Shown in pieces: positions 1 through 7,764 of a DNA stretch of 30,421 nucleotides. The stretch lies in contig JABLYX010000057.1 in assembly GCA_018265615.1 (NCBI GenBank), forward strand, positions 1-30,421, read 5' to 3'. The notes beneath the pieces are model-generated. The model was not told the DNA's origin. It saw only the letters and a list, made by a program, of their open reading frames with translations, and searched no databases. The stretch is from Lentisphaeria bacterium (GTDB taxonomy: Bacteria; Verrucomicrobiota; Lentisphaeria; Victivallales; Victivallaceae). The position numbers were made by a program, and so were the translations under genes. Each line of letters starts with the position of its first letter. Positions within the stretch are counted from its first letter, which is position 1.

Positions 1-1468
1 AGACCTCCCAGTAGTGCATGTCGCCGCAGGAGTCGTCGTGCCAGCCGTCGTTGAAGTTGTTCGGGCCGCCGCACGGCGAGCTCGGCCAGAACATCCGTTC
101 GGGATCGAGTTCCCCTACCTTGCGCTTGAGCTCGCGGTTCAGCCGGTCGTAGTTCACAAGGTAGGTCGCGTATTTCTCCTTGTCGTACCAGCGCGTCGCG
201 CCGATCACCTCGTTGTCGCCGCACCAGATCGCGAGCGAGGCGTGATGCTTCAGCCGCCGGATCTGGAAATCGAGCTCATCCATCACATTCGCCACGAATC
301 CGTCGGTTGACGGGTAGAGGCTGCACGAGAACATCATGTCCTGCCAGACCATCAGCCCCTTGCGGTCGCAGAGCCCGTAAAAAACATCCTTCTCATACTG
401 GCCGCCGCCCCAGACGCGCAGCATGTTCATGCCGGCGAGCCGGGCCGACTCAAGCAGATCCTCATAGGCGGCGTCGGTCTGCCGCGACGGGAACGCATCG
501 CACGGGATCCAGTTCGCGCCTTTGCAGAAAACGTCGAAACCGTTGACCCGGAAACGCATCGACACGCCGAATTCATCCGGCTCGTTCACGACCTCGATCG
601 TCCGCAGCCCGATTTCCTTCGTGACGGACTGCCGGACCGTCGAAACCGTAAGCAAATAGAGCGCCTGTTCTCCGAGACCGTTCGGCCACCAGAGGCGCGG
701 CTCCACAACCTCGAATTTCATGCGCACGAGATTCCGCCCCGCGTTCAACGGGGCATTCACGCTGCGCTCCTCGCCGTTGAACCGGAAGGCGACGGGAACG
801 CGGCACGGCTTCTCCGCGAAAATCTCCGCCACGGCCGTCACGGAAACGCGGTTTTTCACATGCTTCTGCTCGGTCCAGACCGCGTCGATGCGGCCGCCGT
901 CCACGCCGGTCAGCGTCAGCGGGGCGTAGACGCCGGTCACCATCAGCGTGAGGCCCCAGTCCCATCCGCCGTGGCAGTGGACCTTGCGGATCAGATTCAG
1001 GTTCGGAACCTTGCTGCAGCCGTTCATCGGAATCGGGAACGGCATTTCGGCGGCGGCCTTCTTCGCCTCAAGCTCGGCGGATTTGAACCGCAGCTCGATC
1101 GTGTTCACGCCAGGGTGCAGCAGCGACTTGACCTCGGGGCGCGCGCACGCAAACATATTCTCCATCGAAACAACCCGCCTGCCGTTGATCCGAACCGTCG
1201 CAAACGTGTCGACCATCTCGCAGTTCAGGTAGACGTACTGCCGCTCAAGGAGCTCGGAAGAAACCTCGAACTCCCGGGAAAAGCTCCACTCGTACTTCCG
1301 GAACTCCTGCACAAGATTCTCGTTCCGCCCATAGTGCGGGTCGGGGATCAGCCCGGCCGCCAGCAGCGCGGTGTAATTGTCGCCGGGAAGCGCGGCCGGA
1401 ATCGTCTTCCCCCCCCACTCCGGGGTCCCGAGCCGCCACTCTCCGCTCAAATCGATCATCGAATCCAT
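1..1468 (-). CDS. GH2 beta-mannosidase, partial (C-terminus beyond the window)
   Basis: The frame is open for 489 codons from an ATG at 1466-1468 to the window edge, so only the N-terminal part is present. The start has an AGGAG about 10 nt upstream. The layout fits GH2: an N-terminal jelly-roll (about residues 1-190), a beta-sandwich, then the start of the TIM barrel. Motifs typical of beta-mannosidases are NWIPCDAF (from residue 319), the acid/base Glu420 in WCGDNE, and HYWEV at the cut edge. The family removes terminal beta-linked mannose from mannans and N-glycans. The nucleophile Glu should lie past the edge and cannot be seen. No signal peptide is visible, so the enzyme is probably cytoplasmic and works on imported oligosaccharides. 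It is divergent from a LacI-type regulator, which likely controls it. Family assignment is firm; exact substrate is inferred. Confidence 0.9.
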   Translation of the reverse strand, partial: MDSMIDLSGEWRLGTPEWGGKTIPAALPGDNYTALLAAGLIPDPHYGRNENLVQEFRKYEWSFSREFEVSSELLERQYVYLNCEMVDTFATVRINGRRVVSMENMFACARPEVKSLLHPGVNTIELRFKSAELEAKKAAAEMPFPIPMNGCSKVPNLNLIRKVHCHGGWDWGLTLMVTGVYAPLTLTGVDGGRIDAVWTEQKHVKNRVSVTAVAEIFAEKPCRVPVAFRFNGEERSVNAPLNAGRNLVRMKFEVVEPRLWWPNGLGEQALYLLTVSTVRQSVTKEIGLRTIEVVNEPDEFGVSMRFRVNGFDVFCKGANWIPCDAFPSRQTDAAYEDLLESARLAGMNMLRVWGGGQYEKDVFYGLCDRKGLMVWQDMMFSCSLYPSTDGFVANVMDELDFQIRRLKHHASLAIWCGDNEVIGATRWYDKEKYATYLVNYDRLNRELKRKVGELDPERMFWPSSPCGGPNNFNDGWHDDSCGDMHYWEV

Positions 1469-1493
1469 ACCGTATCATCTCCTGGGTTATTGC

Positions 1494-1521
1494 GTGACAC
1501 TCTGTTGTTTCGTCGTACAAT
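1494..1521 (+). promoter_or_regulatory. Candidate promoter toward the LacI-type regulator
   Basis: GTGACA (1494-1499), 16 bp, TACAAT (1516-1521). It lies about 140 bp upstream of the chosen regulator start and overlaps the candidate promoter of the divergent mannosidase. Called by eye from consensus only. Confidence 0.3.
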
Positions 1522-1546
1522 ATATTGAAAAAAGATGATTATGCAA
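1519..1546 (-). promoter_or_regulatory. Candidate promoter toward the beta-mannosidase
   Basis: On the minus strand TTGCAT (1541-1546), 16 bp, TATATT (1519-1524). The -35 is poor. An ATGCAAG / CTTGCAT pair (1541-1547 and 1609-1615) brackets the divergent region and could be part of operator sites, but the 61-bp separation makes this tentative. Confidence 0.28.
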
Positions 1547-1660
1547 GACATTCCAGACCGGATTATGTGAAACAAAATGTCATTTCATGCAAAAAATGTA
1601 AATTCCGGCTTGCATTTCCGCCCCGCACAGGATATTTTTTTCCGGAAGGAGCTGAAATCC

Positions 1661-2623
1661 ATGCGTTCCACCCTGAAACAGATTGCGGAGGCGACCGGCT
1701 ACTCCATCGCCACCGTGTCGCGCGCGCTGAACGGCTCGCCGAAAATCACCGCCGAAGCAAAGCGGGCCGTGCTTGCACAGGCGCGCCGCAGCGGCTACCG
1801 GACAGAGTGCCGCAACGTCGCGCTGATCGTGCCCCACTTCCAGTTCGACGGTTATTTCGGCAGCGTGCTGCGCTTCCTCGCGACGGAGCTTGCGCGCATG
1901 GGGTACTCGGTCGAAGTGATCGGCTCGGAGAATCTCGGAATCCTCGAAGAGCACACCTTCTGCGGCGCGATTTCGATCATGGCGCAGAACGGGCTCGAAC
2001 GCTACTGGGGAAACCGCCACATCATGCCGCTGGTCTGCATCAACACGCTGCCGCGCCACCTCGACGGGATCTACACGGCCGCATCGAACGACGAGCAGGG
2101 GGTCCGCCTCGCGATCGAGCACCTGACCTCGCTCGGCCACCGCCGGATCGGCCGGTTCGGCGGATTTTCGAGCTTCCACGATCCGTCGAACTGGAACAGC
2201 GTGAACCGGGAACAGGCGTTCCGCAGTCTGCTCGCGGAACGCGGCCTCGAGCCGGAACTCTACGCTTCCGGCTCCGGCAGCACCTCCTCCATGCTCGAAG
2301 CGCTGAAATCCCTGCTTGAACGGAAAGTCACGGCAATCATCACCGTCAATGAGGGGCTGGAGCTCGAAACGCTGCACGCGCTCGACCTCCTTTCGGTCCG
2401 GGTGCCGGAGGAGGTTTCGGTGCTGTCGTGGACGCAGCCGAATCCGGCCGGCTGCCTGAAGCCGTCGCTCACCGGGCTCGAGCAGAACTTCCCGGAGCTC
2501 ATCCGCGCCGGCTGCGAAATGTTCCGCAGCCTGCTCGCCGGCGACCCGGTTGGAGACATCCTCGTCGACTACCGCCTCACCCCGCGCGAAAGCACGGCGG
2601 CAACCGGAAGTTTGCAGAAATGA
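1661..2623 (+). CDS. LacI-family transcriptional regulator
   Basis: A 320-aa DNA-binding regulator. The N-terminus is a clear LacI helix-turn-helix: TLKQIAEATGYSIATVSRAL (residues 3-22), then the hinge-helix region. The rest has the periplasmic-binding-protein-like fold of the family, with the RLAIEHLTSLGHRRIG and EEVSVLSW blocks. The frame is open upstream to 1577, but the ATG at 1661 is preferred: it has GGAAGGAG about 9 nt upstream and puts the HTH at the very N-terminus as the family expects. It is divergent from the GH2 mannosidase, so it probably senses a manno-sugar and represses that gene; this is inference from position. Its stop codon overlaps the ATG of the next gene (ATGA at 2620-2623), so the two are translationally coupled. 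Confidence 0.9.
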   Translation: MRSTLKQIAEATGYSIATVSRALNGSPKITAEAKRAVLAQARRSGYRTECRNVALIVPHFQFDGYFGSVLRFLATELARMGYSVEVIGSENLGILEEHTFCGAISIMAQNGLERYWGNRHIMPLVCINTLPRHLDGIYTAASNDEQGVRLAIEHLTSLGHRRIGRFGGFSSFHDPSNWNSVNREQAFRSLLAERGLEPELYASGSGSTSSMLEALKSLLERKVTAIITVNEGLELETLHALDLLSVRVPEEVSVLSWTQPNPAGCLKPSLTGLEQNFPELIRAGCEMFRSLLAGDPVGDILVDYRLTPRESTAATGSLQK

Positions 2624-4596
2624 AAATAAAGTACAACTCCTTTTTCACAACCTTTCTCTATGGAGCGCTTCTCGGTACGGCCGCTTTCGTTGCGGGCTTC
2701 GGCTGGAGGGTGCTCGACCCGCAGCGGATCGGCTGGCTGCTGAACAGCGGCGACCCGACGCAGCACTTTCTCGGCTGGATGGCGTTCCGCAGTTCGCCGT
2801 GGACGTTCCCGCTCTGTCTGACCGATATGCTCTCCTATCCGTATCACGCCTCGATCGTCTTCACGGATTCGATTCCGCTTTTCGCGCTGTTCTTCAAGCT
2901 GTTCCGCGGATTCCTGCCGGAGCAGTTCCAGTATTTCGGGATCTTCGGGCTCGGCTGCTTCCTGCTGCAGGGCGGTTTCGCGGCGCTGCTGCTGCGGCGG
3001 TTCACGAACCGCCTCCTGCCGTGCCTGCTCGGAACGCTCTTCTTCCTGTTCGCGCCCGCGCTGTTTTTCCGGATGTTTTACCACACCTCCCTCGCGGCGC
3101 AGTGGACCATCCTCGCCGGCTTCGCGATCTGGCTCTATACGAAGCCGGGAACGTCCCTCCGCCGAACGCTCGCCCTGTGGTGTCTGCTCGGATGCGCCAC
3201 CCTCGCGGTCCATCCATTCCTCGCCGCCATGGTCAGCGGGATCCTCCTCGGGCAGATGCTGCACCTCATGATGAGGCGCCGGAGCTGGAAACCGGCCGCC
3301 GGCCTGCTCGTCTACATCGCCGTCTCCGCCATTTTCTTTTACGTGCTCGGCGGCTTCCACGGGGTCAGTGAGGGCGAGGGTAAATTCGGTTCCTTCGGCG
3401 CGAACCTGAACACCTTCTACAACCCGATGCAGCCGGACAATCTCATAAAGAGCCAGCCGGTCCACCCCGGCCAATATGAGGGGCAGGCCTTCCTCGGCGC
3501 GGGCATGCTCGGCATGCTGCTGCTCGCGTGTTATCTCTGGCTCACCCGGAACCGTTCCGGTTTCCGGCGGCTGACGCCGGAAGGCTTCCCCCTCCCCTTC
3601 CTCCTCGTCTGTACCCTCTTCTTCCTCTATGCGCTCTCCATCAAGGTCACCTGGAACCAATGGGTGCTGTTCACCGTCCCGCTGCCGGAAGCGCTGATCT
3701 CGCTCTGCAATGTATTCCGCGCCTCCGGCAGGTTCATGTGGGTGCCGATGTACGCGCTTATGCTGTTCGCAACCGCCCTGGTGATCCGCCGGACGCCGCC
3801 GAAACGGTGCACGACAATCCTGCTGCTCCTGCTGGCCGTACAGGGCTATGGGTTATGGCCGATGGCCCGGAGTTCATTCGAACGGTTCCGGAACCCGGCC
3901 GCGGACCCCGTCCCCGATCCGGTCCGGGCGCGGCTCATGCAGTTGATGCCGGAACGTGTGCGGCTGTTCGCCTTCGTTCAGGGCTCCGAATACGATGCGC
4001 TCGAACCTGGCTACTTCGCGCTGAAAAACGGGATCCCGCTCAGTGACTTCTATTTTTCGCGCCCGGAGCCGCGGACCGAACTCCTCCGCCATGAAATTCG
4101 CAGAATGCTCGACGAAAACCGCAAGCTGCCGGACCATATCCTCTATCTGTTCCGCGCGCGCCACCTCGTCGGCCGGAGCGGGCTATACTGTTACGAATTC
4201 AGCAACGGCATGATCGCCGGCAGCACCGTCCCGGTTCCAGGCCTCACGCCGTTGCCGCCCGCCCCGGATGCAAAAAGCATCTTCATCCCCGCCGGGCGCT
4301 TCGAACCGGAGCAGCCGCGCGTTATGCTCACTCTCTCCCCCGGCGAGTCGATCGTCTCCCCGGAGATTCCGCTCGCGGCGGGAAGCAGCCGGCTCATCGT
4401 CCGCGGCGTGGCTCCGGAGCACCTGCGGGCAGAGCTCGACGGAATCCCGATTACACTCAAAGCAGACGGCTCCGGAAGAGCCTCCGGGGAGTTCAAACTG
4501 CCGGAGGAGTCCGGGTACGCCCGTCTCCTGCTCCGGGCTGAGAACGGCCCCGCCTCAATCCGCGAAGTTGAAATCTGTCCGCTGCCCCTGCAGTAA
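2620..4596 (+). CDS. Multi-membrane protein, DUF6311-like
   Basis: A 658-aa protein with about 10-12 hydrophobic segments in the first 450 residues and a soluble C-terminal part. Early residues include a GDPTQHFLGW block and a TDSIPLFALFFK block, which I recognise from DUF6311-type membrane proteins (GT-C-like or YfhO-like architecture); no catalytic function is established. The start at 2620 overlaps the regulator's stop (ATGA), so I take it over the longer open frame from 2428. The C-terminal 200 residues look like a beta-rich extracytoplasmic domain. Coupling to a LacI regulator is unusual for such a protein and may mean co-regulation with mannoside use. It could be a polyprenyl-sugar glycosyltransferase; sure of membrane topology, not of role. 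Confidence 0.75.
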   Translation: MKIKYNSFFTTFLYGALLGTAAFVAGFGWRVLDPQRIGWLLNSGDPTQHFLGWMAFRSSPWTFPLCLTDMLSYPYHASIVFTDSIPLFALFFKLFRGFLPEQFQYFGIFGLGCFLLQGGFAALLLRRFTNRLLPCLLGTLFFLFAPALFFRMFYHTSLAAQWTILAGFAIWLYTKPGTSLRRTLALWCLLGCATLAVHPFLAAMVSGILLGQMLHLMMRRRSWKPAAGLLVYIAVSAIFFYVLGGFHGVSEGEGKFGSFGANLNTFYNPMQPDNLIKSQPVHPGQYEGQAFLGAGMLGMLLLACYLWLTRNRSGFRRLTPEGFPLPFLLVCTLFFLYALSIKVTWNQWVLFTVPLPEALISLCNVFRASGRFMWVPMYALMLFATALVIRRTPPKRCTTILLLLLAVQGYGLWPMARSSFERFRNPAADPVPDPVRARLMQLMPERVRLFAFVQGSEYDALEPGYFALKNGIPLSDFYFSRPEPRTELLRHEIRRMLDENRKLPDHILYLFRARHLVGRSGLYCYEFSNGMIAGSTVPVPGLTPLPPAPDAKSIFIPAGRFEPEQPRVMLTLSPGESIVSPEIPLAAGSSRLIVRGVAPEHLRAELDGIPITLKADGSGRASGEFKLPEESGYARLLLRAENGPASIREVEICPLPLQ

Positions 4597-4649
4597 CCTT
4601 TCCTTATTTTCTGGAGGCATAAAAATAGGAAGAATTATCGCTTTCACTC

Positions 4650-4677
4650 TTGATATATTCTAAAATCAGAATATAAT
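4650..4677 (+). promoter_or_regulatory. Strong promoter of the thioredoxin-ArsR-rhodanese cluster
   Basis: TTGATA (4650-4655), 16 bp, TATAAT (4672-4677): 5/6 and 6/6 matches to the sigma-70 consensus, 68 bp upstream of the thioredoxin-like start. It is overlaid by an inverted repeat. Confidence 0.7.
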
Positions 4678-4717
4678 GATATTAGAATATAACGACATTG
4701 GAATATAAATAGACATT
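4655..4717. promoter_or_regulatory. Operator-like inverted repeat plus tandem half-sites
   Basis: ATATTCT (4655-4661) and AGAATAT (4668-4674) form a perfect 7-bp inverted repeat with a 6-bp spacer inside the promoter. AGAATAT recurs at 4684-4690 and GGAATAT at 4700-4706, within three tandem copies of a 16-18 bp unit (4668-4683, 4684-4699, 4700-4717). Small AT-rich palindromes overlapping the promoter are what ArsR/SmtB repressors bind, and such a gene lies in the same cluster. Binding is inferred. Confidence 0.55.
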
Positions 4718-4745
4718 CCGATGCAGGAACAGGGAGGAAGAAATT

Positions 4746-5252
4746 ATGAACGAAAAAAGAAATTGGCTCAGGAGTGCGCTGCTCGGAACCGGACTGCTGA
4801 TTATCGGGCTCGGATTTTTCACGGCGGCGCAGTTGGGTGCGGCGGAGCCCGCAGGCTCCCGGACAGAGGCGGCGGCACAGGCGGTGTGGCATGAGAACTT
4901 CAGCGAAGCATCCGCCCTGGCGCAGAAGGAGAAGAAGCCGATGCTTCTCTACTTCACCGGCTCCGACTGGTGCGGCTGGTGCAGGAAGCTCCATGCGGAG
5001 GTACTGGACCGTCCGGAATTCGCGAAGTGGGCAAATGCGAACGCCGTATTGTTCAAAGCGGACTTCCCGTCGGAAATCGAGCAGAGCGCGGCACTTCGCC
5101 GCCAGAATGAACAGCTCGCGAGACACTATGAGGTTTCCGGTTTTCCGACCGTGATCCTCGCGAATTCCGACGGCAGCGTAATCGCCCGGACCGGCTACCG
5201 GCCCGGCGGCGCGGCGGCCTACGTGAAACACCTCGACGCGCTCCGTAAATAA
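4746..5252 (+). CDS. Exported thioredoxin-like protein
   Basis: A 168-aa protein with a basic N-terminus and a hydrophobic segment (about residues 8-32), so exported or membrane-anchored, followed by a thioredoxin fold. The redox motif is CGWC (Cys76, Cys79, in SDWCGWCR), and the cis-proline is Pro134 in SGFPT. The SDWCGWC form and the EKKPMLLYFTG lead-in are typical of thioredoxin_7/DUF255-like periplasmic disulfide proteins. GGGAGG lies about 8 nt before the ATG. It is the first gene of a cluster with an ArsR repressor and a rhodanese, pointing to thiol, sulfide or metal stress at the cell envelope. Fold is firm; partner is unknown. Confidence 0.88.
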   Translation: MNEKRNWLRSALLGTGLLIIGLGFFTAAQLGAAEPAGSRTEAAAQAVWHENFSEASALAQKEKKPMLLYFTGSDWCGWCRKLHAEVLDRPEFAKWANANAVLFKADFPSEIEQSAALRRQNEQLARHYEVSGFPTVILANSDGSVIARTGYRPGGAAAYVKHLDALRK

Positions 5253-5287
5253 CGCGGATTGCGCCGGCGGAAAACTTGAATCGGGAG

Positions 5288-5316
5288 GGAACGCGGGCTA
5301 TTGTAAGCCGCGTTCC
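5288..5316. repeat. Perfect inverted repeat in the thioredoxin-arsR gap
   Basis: GGAACGCGG (5288-5296) pairs with CCGCGTTCC (5308-5316), and the inner bases can extend the stem with a one-base bulge. No T-run follows, so it is not a classical terminator. It may be an attenuator, an RNA-processing site or an operator. Confidence 0.5.
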
Positions 5317-5391
5317 ACGCATTCACGGAAAACAGAAGCGGGGGCGGGGGCATCCGGCCTTCCCCCTCCGCATAACCCATGAGGCTCAGAA

Positions 5392-5733
5392 ATGCCGAAG
5401 CATAATGATGAAACGGAGCTCGATCTCTCCGATACCGGGCAGCAGGCGAAGGTCTGGAAAGCGTTGGCGAATCCGGTCCGGATCGAACTGCTGCGTTTTC
5501 TGCACAACGGCCCCTGCTGCGTCACACTCTCCAGTCTCAGGCTGGGAATCTCGCAGCCGAACCTGTCAAAGCACCTGCTGATCCTGAAGGAAGCGGGGCT
5601 CGTCGGCTGTCGCGGCAAGGGGACGCAGCACTGCTACTTCATCTGCCGCCCGAGCCTCATCGGCCCTCTGCTTGAGCTCACGGAGCGGAAACACGGCTAC
5701 CGGCCGTGCTGCAAGCCGGAGCAACGCCAATGA
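5392..5733 (+). CDS. ArsR/SmtB-family repressor
   Basis: A 113-aa winged helix protein. KALANPVRIELLRFL (23-37) is the typical ArsR entry helix, and LGISQPNLSKHLLILKEAGLV (51-71) is the recognition helix-turn-helix. It is cysteine-rich: Cys42-Cys43 just before the HTH, Cys73, Cys81 and Cys85 in the wing, and Cys106-Cys107 at the C-terminus. In this family such cysteines bind metals or arsenite, or react with persulfide (the BigR/SqrR/YgaV type). Which applies is not decidable here, but the rhodanese directly downstream favours sulfur sensing. A GAGG lies 8 nt before the ATG. Its stop overlaps the next ATG (ATGA, 5730-5733). It likely represses the cluster through the site at 4655-4717. Confidence 0.88.
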   Translation: MPKHNDETELDLSDTGQQAKVWKALANPVRIELLRFLHNGPCCVTLSSLRLGISQPNLSKHLLILKEAGLVGCRGKGTQHCYFICRPSLIGPLLELTERKHGYRPCCKPEQRQ

Positions 5734-6092
5734 GGACCGTGCTCGCCCTCGCGCTGCTGCTGACGGCGGCAGCCTGTTCGGACACCGCGGATACCGCGGC
5801 AAACCACATTCAACAGAAGGAAAACGCCATGATCCTCATTGATACACGCACCCCCGAAGAGTACGCCGAAGGCCACCTGCCGGGGGCTATTCTGATTCCA
5901 TACGACCAGATCCGCGCGGAGATCGGCAGGCACGCCCCGGACCGTTCAGCGCGGATCGGGCTTTACTGCCGCAGCGGCAAGCGCGCCGGCATCGCCGGAG
6001 CCGCACTGGAAGAAATGGATTACTCCGCGGCGGAGAACCTCGGCGGCATCGCGGACGCGGCGGAGAAACTGAAGCTCGAAATCGTCCGGTAA
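5730..6092 (+). CDS. Lipoprotein rhodanese-like sulfurtransferase
   Basis: A 120-aa protein starting at the ATG that overlaps the arsR stop; the frame is open slightly upstream, but this start gives a proper signal. Residues 1-16 form a lipoprotein signal ending in TAAAC with Cys16 as the lipidated residue. A single rhodanese domain follows: IDTRTPEEYAEGHLPGA (37-53) and the active loop CRSGKR (80-85) with catalytic Cys80. It should sit at the membrane facing the periplasm and move sulfane sulfur. It resembles PspE-type single-domain rhodaneses. The pairing with ArsR mirrors sulfide/persulfide-response loci such as YgaV-YgaP. Family firm; substrate unknown. Confidence 0.88.
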   Translation: MRTVLALALLLTAAACSDTADTAANHIQQKENAMILIDTRTPEEYAEGHLPGAILIPYDQIRAEIGRHAPDRSARIGLYCRSGKRAGIAGAALEEMDYSAAENLGGIADAAEKLKLEIVR

Positions 6093-6096
6093 CGCC

Positions 6097-7752
6097 TTAC
6101 AGCCCGGTCGTTTCTGGCTCTTCCGCCTCCGGCGGACGGATCTCTCCTTTCCAGAGGCCGAGCCGGTGCTTCCGGTACGTATAGTCGGCCGGAAGCAGGT
6201 TGGTCCAGATCCGGTCCGGCTGCTGCGGGAACTCGGTCCCGAGCAGGTAAACGACCTTCTCCTGCGTCGGAATCCGGATCGGTTCCTGAAGCTTGCGCAC
6301 CTCGACACCGGCGTAGTAGAGTTCGCCGTACAGGTCGAGAATGTTGCTTTTATACAGAATTCCGGCGGGTTCTCCGCGGAGTTTCTTCGCGATTTCGATT
6401 CCGAACTCGCGCTTTTCGCGGTTCTGCGCCCGGTAAGGCTGAAGCACGGCCCAGAAGAAGATCCCCATCCCCATCGATGTGCAAAGCAGCATCAGCCAGA
6501 CCGGCCGGCTCTTCCGGCCGCAGTGCAGATAGACCGCCAGCAGCAGCAGCAGAGCCGACACCAGCATCGCAACCAGCCGGTAATTGAATGAATCGCTGAA
6601 CGCCGACGAATGGGTCAGGCTCATGAAGTTGCTCAGGAACTCCTCCGGCACGAAGCAGCCGATTCCGATCGCCGCCGCCGCGCCCACCACAAAGTACTCG
6701 CAGAGGACCAGATACTTGCGCACCCTGCCGCCGTAGCGCCGCATCGCAAGCTCATAGTTGATGCCGACCAGGACCGACAGGGGCCCGAGCACGTAGACCA
6801 GGTCGCGCGGATCGTTGTCCGGCAGCAGCCAGAGCAGCGCGAGCGTCGCGATTGCAAGCGTCCGCAGATAGCGGCTCAGGATCGGCGTCTCATCCAGCGC
6901 CTGCAGCGCCACGCAGAACGGGATCCACGCAATCAGCGTCCACGGCAGCAGCCGCATGGCGAATTCAAACGGAAAAAGCAGCAGCTTCAGCAGGTAGTCC
7001 GGCAGCGAAATGCTGCTGAACCAGAAGGAGTCCAGCGGCATGGAGTGCGAGAGGATCCAGTACGGAATCCCCCACAGCAGGATCGTGCCGGCCAGAATCG
7101 CGATGCCGACAGGGAACCCCGCCTTGCGGAACTTCGACTTGACCGACAGCGGCCGCCGGAAAAAGAACATCGGGAAAACAAACAGCAGCACCACCCAGAA
7201 ACCGCCCGACAGAAATCCGAGCGACAGCAGCCCGAGCGCGCAGATCCACCCCATGCTCCAGTTTGCGCGCCGCACGCCGAACTGAAAGAAAACCAGTTGC
7301 GCCGCAAGCAGCAGAAATGCGTTCATCGTGGCGGGGTCGCCGTCCACGGCCTTCTCGAGCATCAGGTTCGTTCCGAGAAACATCGCGGCGGCCGCCAGCC
7401 CGGCGCGGGAAGAGCGCTCACTCGCCGCGGCGATGTAAACCACGGCGGCGGAGGCCGCGACCATGATCACGGAGAGCAGCCGCAACGACAGCTCCATTTC
7501 AAGCCCCAACCCCCGGTTCAGCAGCGCCGTGAGCGCCGGATAAAGCGGATAGGCGTTCCGGATCGCGACCCCGTGCGCCGTCACGATCGAAGAGGTCGCG
7601 GAAAACTCCGCGGCCTGCACCGCATAAAACCCCTCCAGCCGGAACAGCTCGCGCAGCCCGAGGAACCACGGCTCGAACAGAACCAGAAACGCCAGCGCCA
7701 GAACGAGGATTCCGGCCCAGCGCGGGATGTTGTTTTCCTGATAGATGCCCAT
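6097..7752 (-). CDS. GT-C membrane glycosyltransferase (ArnT/GT39-like)
   Basis: A 551-aa integral membrane protein with about 11-13 transmembrane stretches and a soluble C-terminus of about 120 residues. After the first membrane helix comes an LEGFYAVQAAEF block, the acidic first-loop signature of ArnT/PMT-type enzymes that use polyprenyl-phosphate sugars, then YPLYPALTALL. A GGAAGG lies ahead of the ATG. It starts 12 nt after the stop of the PutP-like symporter and is probably cotranscribed with it. It likely adds a sugar to lipid, glycan or protein outside the membrane; acceptor unknown. Its stop lies only 4 nt from that of the convergent rhodanese gene. Confidence 0.75.
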   Translation of the reverse strand: MGIYQENNIPRWAGILVLALAFLVLFEPWFLGLRELFRLEGFYAVQAAEFSATSSIVTAHGVAIRNAYPLYPALTALLNRGLGLEMELSLRLLSVIMVAASAAVVYIAAASERSSRAGLAAAAMFLGTNLMLEKAVDGDPATMNAFLLLAAQLVFFQFGVRRANWSMGWICALGLLSLGFLSGGFWVVLLFVFPMFFFRRPLSVKSKFRKAGFPVGIAILAGTILLWGIPYWILSHSMPLDSFWFSSISLPDYLLKLLLFPFEFAMRLLPWTLIAWIPFCVALQALDETPILSRYLRTLAIATLALLWLLPDNDPRDLVYVLGPLSVLVGINYELAMRRYGGRVRKYLVLCEYFVVGAAAAIGIGCFVPEEFLSNFMSLTHSSAFSDSFNYRLVAMLVSALLLLLAVYLHCGRKSRPVWLMLLCTSMGMGIFFWAVLQPYRAQNREKREFGIEIAKKLRGEPAGILYKSNILDLYGELYYAGVEVRKLQEPIRIPTQEKVVYLLGTEFPQQPDRIWTNLLPADYTYRKHRLGLWKGEIRPPEAEEPETTGL

Positions 7753-7764
7753 CGGTCCCTTCCG

